DNA from: Hedera helix
Taxonomy: Eukaryota > Streptophyta > Magnoliopsida > Apiales > Araliaceae
NCBI GenBank assembly: GCA_947179155.2
Contig: OX359264.1
Span: 5,634,001 to 5,698,000 of the forward strand
Length of the DNA: 64,000 nt
Direction: 5' to 3'
Part shown: in pieces, positions 57,691-64,000 of the stretch
Layout of the letters: each line of letters opens with the position of its first letter
How positions within the stretch are numbered: the stretch's first letter is position 1
Notes under the pieces: model-generated
What the model was told of the DNA's origin: nothing
Databases searched by the model: none
The model's input: the letters and a program-made list of their open reading frames with translations, nothing else
Position numbers and translations under genes: made by a program

Positions 57691-59803
57691 TGATAAGTTA
57701 AAAACCTTAGGTAAGAGTACTTTAGGCTATAACCGTGTAGAAGATAAGTAAAATGATAAATGAATAAACTCCGGAAGAGTTTAAGTAATAAAAGATGAAT
57801 TTGAAAAATTCATATATAGAAGATTATCCAAAGATGGATTTAAGAAGATATAAGAGAGATGAAAAATGTCATGTTGTACCTAATTTGAAGAAATGATAGA
57901 AAATATCTTATGATAAGATTTTGAGAAGCATAAAGAAAATGCTAATAAGGTCATGAAATGATCTAGAGAAATGAACTCGTAATGAGACAGATGTGCTAAA
58001 AAAATGAATGGAGAGAATTCGTATTCAGTTAAGAAAATTAGAAGGTTTGTGGGTTTTTAATTGAGAACTCGTATTAGTGGCTGAGTTGTACGATTCCTTG
58101 TATGGATTTGTGCTTGGTTTTAGAACCACTTAGCTTCCTATATTAATATAGTAGTTGAGTTTAACAGTTCTTTGTATGGGCAGAGGATTTGTTCTTGGTT
58201 TAACGACCGCTTAACTTTCTATATTGATTAGTGGCCGAGTTGACCAATTTCTTGTATGGGCAGGAGATTGCGTTTGGTTTGACAACCACTTAGCTTCCTA
58301 TAGTGATAATCAATTTGAACCTGATGTCATGCTATTCGATGTATATATGGTGAGAAGGTGATTCTTTTCTCATTATATATTGGATATGTAGAGAATATTA
58401 AGATAAGTACGTGTTCTTAAAACTCATACTGATGGTAAGTTCGTGACTCATAATCGTATGGTGGAACCCCTCAGCGAATGGACGATTTTGGTCTGACTAG
58501 GATAAGTTCTCCAACCCATATGATTGTGGCAGGTACCTGAACTCCTAATGTGTGGTAAGTTTGATGAACAATAAGTATGGGTAGAGTTAAGTAGTAAGAC
58601 TGGAGCTTTACCAGATATAGTTATTAAGCTGAAAAAGAATGCGGAGGAGAAATTTGAGGTATTTTGAGGTTTTAGGATATTCTAAATCTTCTAGCTATGC
58701 TAGACTTTGAAATTCTTAAAATCGTGCTAAATTCGCACTTTTGTGCTTTTGAAAAGACAAATGTATTTTAGAAATCATTAATGCATTTAATGCAGAGATG
58801 ATAAACGATGGAGTCATCAATGCAGAGTAACCTAGTGTTGGATGTTTAAAGCCCACTATGGTATGATGTAGTATGACAAAGTCATAAAATGATTTTCAGT
58901 ATTTTAAAACGTTTAAAGAATAGTCTATGCTAATTGTTTCAGCTAGACAAATTGATTTGAAAATATCAAAATGTATTTATAAAATCATCACACGCCATTA
59001 AAGCCATGGTGTGGGGATGAAAAGGACGGAATCCTCAACGTACTGTCAAGATGTGCGGTATCATGAAGTCATGAATTAATGACGGAATCATCAACGTACT
59101 ATCAAGATTATGCGGTATCATGAAGTCCTATAAATGAATTTTAGTTATTTTAACTAATCTGAAATGATTTTTGAATCGTAATATACGAACAGTTCAATGA
59201 TGGGAGTCTTTGTCATTTATTTTGACTGGACACTTTTGGTCAGAATTGACTCAAGTTTATTATCCAATCCAAATTATTTTGGAACGGAATTTTGTAGTAA
59301 GTCTGAGGTGAACAAGTGCAAAAACAAATATATTCTGTCGGCTAAAGCAGATATATTTTTGTCGGCATATAGCTCCGACTGGCGCCTAACAACTAAGACG
59401 TTCTGCACGACGTATGGTACAATAGGCTGATCACCTAGCGTACACCTATGGAATATTTTCAGTCTTTGTGATTGATAAACACTCTGTTTATAAGTATTTA
59501 CAGGGATAAATACTATTTATTCGGAATTCAGTTAATTCCATTCGGATGTTCACAGTCTTGATGACCCCTCAGCATATTATGAAAGTTTTAATGAATATTT
59601 TGATTTTCAATTTATTCTTCTGTAAGATATTGATTTTCAATTTATTCTTCTGCAAGATATTCCATTGTTCTGGAATTATGAGTTTAGAAGTATGAACTTC
59701 CTAGAAAAGGGTGGTCATAGAATTTGATGAGTAAAGAGATATTCTCAGTGATGAAAATTGGTAGAATTGTGTATGAGATAATTTCGGGGACGAAATTCTT
59801 ATA
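57691..59803 (+). other. non-coding interior of LARD-2
   Basis: 2.1 kb with no frame over 77 codons and no protein motif. It includes three tandem units of about 80 bp (58076-58309), two units of about 58 bp around CGGAATCnTCAACGTACT (about 59027-59130), and two of 33 bp (TTGATTTTCAATTTATTCTTC, about 59600-59660). It is homologous over its length to LARD-1 (34666-36536). Retention in two copies of very different age suggests roles such as packaging or dimerisation of the RNA; this is inference. Confidence 0.85.
58076..58309 (+). repeat. three tandem ~80-bp units in LARD-2 interior
   Basis: Units begin AGTGGCTGAG (58076), AGTAGTTGAG (58150) and AGTGGCCGAG (58230). Each contains CTTGTATGG or a close variant and ends with TTCCTATA or TTTCTATA. 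LARD-1 has a single unit (about 34951-35030), so the array arose within the LARD-2 lineage. Confidence 0.9.
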
Positions 59804-59815
59804 AGAAGGGGTGAA
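59804..59815 (+). other. polypurine tract of LARD-2
   Basis: AGAAGGGGTGAA directly before the 3' LTR. It is preceded by ATTTCGGGGACGAAATTC, which is nearly the same as the pol-terminus sequence of chromovirus elements A (around 19213-19231, minus strand) and B. Confidence 0.85.
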
Positions 59816-62800
59816 TGTAATATCCCAGATAATTTCAAGATTTTAAATAATATCTTAATTGATTTTATTAAAGGTTAAGGTTTAAACCTAGAAGGTGAGA
59901 AGGAAGATGTGTAGAAAATGGGTAAACATTTTTTTTAACATAAATTATTTGTTAGAAATTAAATGTGAGAATATTTTAATGATGCAGGTAGATAATTTAT
60001 ATAAGAAAGAAATTCAATTGAGAAGTGAAGGTGAATATATTAATATTTATATATATACACCTATAGTTGAGTTTGTTAGTCAAACAAGATGATGTGTGAA
60101 GTAAATTAAATACTTAATAAAACTAATAAATTAATTAGTTTTAGTATGGATTAAAAAGAAAAGTCATGTAATATAATTAATTGAATTAATTATATAAGTT
60201 ATGAATTAAGGTTATGAGTAACAAGTAGGGAAGTGGAATATTGCCTAGAAGGACAATATTAAGAAGTTAATTAATTAAGTAATTTACTTAATTAATAAGT
60301 TGTTATAGATGTAAGCCCAATATGGAGATATTTGCATGAAATGGGTAATTAAATAAGAGAGCCAATAAAAAGTAAGTTATGTAGCCCAAACCATTAAAAG
60401 TCAAATGATGGTCAATGGTTGGGAGAAGCATTTCAGGTATTGATTGAGTGTAGAGAATTAACTAGTGTCTAGTTAATTGAATAACCCTAGTTGGTTGACA
60501 AGAGAGATAGCATTAACCAATCATTGGTTAATTGCTAGATAAATAAATGTGGGGTTAAGAATTAACCGTGGATGGGTTAATTAAGTAACCCAATGTGGTA
60601 GAATTAATTATAGCAAATCTAATTGGATTATATTATGAGTCCAATTGAGGTATTAAACTAGGTCAAATTAATTTAACCTAGTAGTCCATATAATTTAATT
60701 TGAACATGGATTTATGTAATAATTAACCAAGCCCAATGCTTGTTTAATTAAATGTAACATAGGGTATTTAATATTAGCCCAATGTAGTAATTAAATTGAG
60801 CCCAAACAAATTTAATTGACGAGCCCAATAGAAATATTAAATTGATCCAATGTGGAGCCCAAATGGTAGTCAAAGTTATGGTCAATATATATACATTGGT
60901 ATATATATATATTGATACTTATATAATGATATAGGATATAAAAATAAAGCCAAATTGGTGTAATTTATTGGCAAATCCCGAATTTTGGAGGGGGCCCCAC
61001 ATGAAAATGTTGAGTGTGGCTTTATTTTGCTTGTTTTACACTCTAAAAGTTGCTTCCAAGCAACCTTGATAGGAGTCATTCATCCTTGTCAATCATCTTG
61101 TCCATCCAAGCTATAGTAAGCATGAGTTTAAGCCTTAAATGTCCAAGTGTTGGTTGATTAGTAGGAGCTAATGGAGATTAAGGAAGTACTATAAATATAG
61201 TGCTTCACCAATTCATTGTGTTGGTTAGCCATTTTACAAAAAAATCAATAGAGAAAAGAGAGAGAACTCTAGAGAAAAAGAAAAAGAAAGTTAGATCTTG
61301 TAAGCATTGATGGTTGGTTGATCTTGGAGCAAGGTTTAAAGATGGAGGTCTCGTCAAGAGGAAGCTATCTATGTAAGAAGATTGATCATCCAAGCCTTTT
61401 CAAAGTTCTAACAAAGAGGATAATCAACAAAAGGTATAAAACATTCTAGCTTGGTATTGTTCTTTGGGTACTATGTAATTTCTTTGGTAGAAAACTAATT
61501 TTCAAAATCTAAAAGGTAGAAACATGCTAGATTGATATATCTAGGGTTACATGGGTTTAATATGAATTTTTGGGTGTATTTATGTGAAAAGATTTCATCA
61601 AAATCATCAAATAAGTTTTTACCGACGAAAACCAAGCAACCAAAATCATGGCAGCCACTCCCGAAATTTCTGGGCATGATCCGTAAGTCGGATTCATGAT
61701 CCGTAAATTTCTGGTGTTAGATGCGTGGGATATGAAGATTCTCCAAGTAGAATCACTTCGATCCGATTTAAAATGAGCAAGTTATGATTTTTCAACCAAA
61801 ACACACCCACTGTTTTAGGGCTGTGCACAATAGTCCGGTTTGGAACCAATTTCCGTGACCAAAACAAATTCAAATTTGATGTTTGATAACAGAAAAATGT
61901 AGTTCGGGAAGTTACGAATCCATCGATACCAAATAGGCCTCAATCGGACTTGTGGATTTCATTTTATTCAAGTTCCCGTCGGAGACCCCAAGTCTGGAAA
62001 ACTCAAAAAGCAATCTGCCTATTTTTTTAAAAAAACCGGCCGGTTCGGTTTTTTTCGGTTTTTCATGATTTCTAGGTAGGGCCGGTTCGGGCATTTTTAG
62101 GCCGGTTCTTGGGTTGGTTCCAAAAGAGCAAATGCTTATAATTTTATAAATAAAATTATCAAAATTTAAAATCCTAATTTTTTTGTAATTTGGTATTTAT
62201 TAGAATTAATGGTGGATTAAAGCTTACTAAATTGCTAATAATTATGGGAAAATTATTTTTAATTTCAGAAAAATAATATTTGACCTATTGGCATGCTAGT
62301 TAAGTGTTATAAAATAAAATTTGAAATTATTGGAGTGATTCACTATATATTAGCTATTTATTAGTGTATAAATAGGCTAATAATCTAATTAAATATTATT
62401 TAATAAATATTAAATAATATATGAAGTTATGTAATTAATTAATTATGATTTAATGAATATTAAATAATAATTAAAGGATGTTAAGATGAATAAGTTAGTT
62501 ATTTATTATTTAATTGCACTTAAATAATAAGTAAAGTTAAATAAATAATTAATTATTATTTAAATTAATATTAAATAATAATTAAAGAATATTAAAGTTA
62601 GAAAGCTAATTATTTATTATTTAATTAATATTAAATAATAAGTAAGGTTAATTAAGTAATTAATTAATATTTAATTAATATTAAATAATAATTAAAGGAT
62701 AATTAAGGTTAATAAACTAATTATTTATTATTTAATTAATATTAAATAATAAGTAAGGTTAATTAATTAATTAATTATTATTTAATTAATATTAAATAAT

Positions 62801-64000
62801 GAGTTCGGATAATTAGTTAATTAATTATTATTTAATTCATATTAAATAATAATTAAATGGTAATTAAGTGGAATAAATTATTACTTAATCGAAAGAAGAT
62901 TATTAAGTAATTAAAATATATTGATAATATTATTGACTAACTATTAAATGATAATAGTTAAGAATTAAATCATTATTCAATAATTAATAATGATATGTAA
63001 TTAATTTAAAATATTATTAAAGGATTAATAATATTATTTAGCATTTAATTAACTATTAAATAATAATAGTTAAGAGTTAAATCATTATTAAATAAATAAT
63101 AATGATAAATAAAGATTTAGAATATTATTAAAGAATTAATAATATTGTTTAACAAGTAATTAACTATTGGGTAATAATAGTTAAGGGTTGAATCGTTATT
63201 AAATAATTACTAATGATACGTGAGGATTTCAAATATTATTAAATGATTGATAATATTGATGAACAATTAAATTATTATTAAAATGATTGATAATAATGAG
63301 AAGTCAATTAAAATATTATTAAAGGGTAATAATATTAGCAAGCAATTAAATTATTATTAAAAGATTAATAATAATGATTAAGGTAAACTATTATTAAAAA
63401 TAAATTAATAATAGTAATGATTATTTAAAGTGTTATTTAACAATTAAATAACATTATAAGTTATTACTAATTGATAGTAAAATTTAAAATATTATCCAAG
63501 GTGGGTAATATTATGATAAGTATCGAGATAAATGATGTGATTAAGTTAAACCAAGGGTATGGTCCATTAGTGATTAATTGGTGGATCGACCTAAATAAAT
63601 ATAGGGTCCAAGTTTTAATGCAGTGACATTAATAAATGTCAGAATTGCATAGTTTCGAACAAAAGATTTATGGTGTTGAATATGAAACACTGAGTCAAGT
63701 CAAAGAGAGACTAAAATATGAAATTAACCTTATTAAATAAAGGGGATGATAAGAAGAAATAAATACCTTTAAAATAAGATTTAGTATTGAGTCAAACTTT
63801 GACTGATATTGTGCACCGTTGATCTCACATACCGTGTAGGTGGTGCAAGGAACGTGAAAGATTAACGTAAGCTGGTTATACAAGTCCAGGCAAGTTTTTC
63901 AGAACATGTTGCATTATGTGCATAATTTATAAGTTTGTTATTAAACTGTGATGTGCTCATACGTGGTTATGTGCAAAGATGTGTTAATGTGCTTTTGTGA
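59816..64000 (+). repeat. 3' LTR of LARD-2, incomplete at window edge
   Basis: The first 4185 bp of an LTR identical to the 5' copy apart from about nine differences. The offset to the 5' LTR is 7087 bp, becoming 7086 after a one-base deletion near 61510. The remaining 760 bp or so and the second CATGA target copy lie beyond 64000. Confidence 0.95.

Larger units (their letters stand above)
52729..64000 (+). mobile_element. LARD-2: very young non-coding long-LTR retrotransposon (runs off window)
   Basis: The parts are a 5' LTR of 4947 bp (52729-57675), a primer site (57679-57690), a 2140-bp interior without recognisable coding (57676-59815), a polypurine tract, and the first 4185 bp of the 3' LTR (59816-64000). 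The full element should end near 64761. Over the shared part the LTRs differ by about eight substitutions and one single-base deletion, about 99.8% identity, so it inserted very recently. The very long LTRs with a protein-free interior fit the LARD class. The last bases of the interior copy a chromovirus pol terminus, pointing to a Tekay/Del-like helper. Confidence 0.93.

Overview
This is repeat-dominated chromosomal DNA from a flowering plant, probably a eudicot; the sequence does not identify the species. The evidence is plant-type LTR retrotransposons throughout (Ty1/copia, Athila/Tat-like and Tekay/Del-like Ty3/gypsy), a LINE, small DNA transposons, AT-rich spacers, and one plant-specific two-exon germin-like protein gene. 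No rRNA, tRNA or CRISPR array was recognised. Almost everything can be assigned to nested mobile elements.

Layout. 1-2029: start of a minus-strand Athila/Tat-like element (gag, primer binding site, LTR). 2030-4294: decayed L1-type LINE. 5472-7568 and 16187-16271: plus-strand Athila/Tat-like LTR and gag, split by a complete, recent Ty1/copia element (7569-16181) with a perfect 5-bp target duplication. 16272-19652: 3' LTR plus pol tail of a minus-strand chromovirus (element A). 19653-20515: LTR-like sequence carrying a hairpin array. 20516-24400: solo LTR with perfect 5-bp duplications. 25.2-29.1 kb: the only low-repeat island, with the germin-like gene (25878-26892, minus) and a non-autonomous hAT transposon (27584-28767). 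29.1-33.1 kb: relics of a copia element and of an internally rearranged Athila/Tat-like element.

34.2-50.8 kb: an old non-coding long-LTR element (LARD-1). Its 3' LTR is interrupted by a Tourist-like MITE and by a complete but decayed Tekay/Del-like chromovirus (element B, 40178-50060, minus). 51.1-52.7 kb: LTR end, leader and gag of another gypsy element. 52729 to beyond 64000: a very young copy of the LARD family (LARD-2), with 4.9-kb LTRs almost identical to each other around a 2.1-kb interior that has no recognisable protein.

How the parts relate. LARD-1 and LARD-2 share a non-coding interior and LTR segments, and the solo LTR at 20516-24400 belongs to the same broad family. Their interiors end in the same pol-terminus/polypurine motif as chromovirus elements A and B. 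The simplest reading is that they are parasites mobilised by a Tekay/Del-like chromovirus. All visible autonomous elements carry stop codons or deletions, so a working helper must lie elsewhere in the genome.

The germin-like gene is the only apparently functional host gene. The most interesting structures are non-coding: LTR hairpin and tandem arrays, GC-rich palindromes upstream of Athila-type promoters, and the conserved LARD interior. Similarity and difference counts were made by eye.
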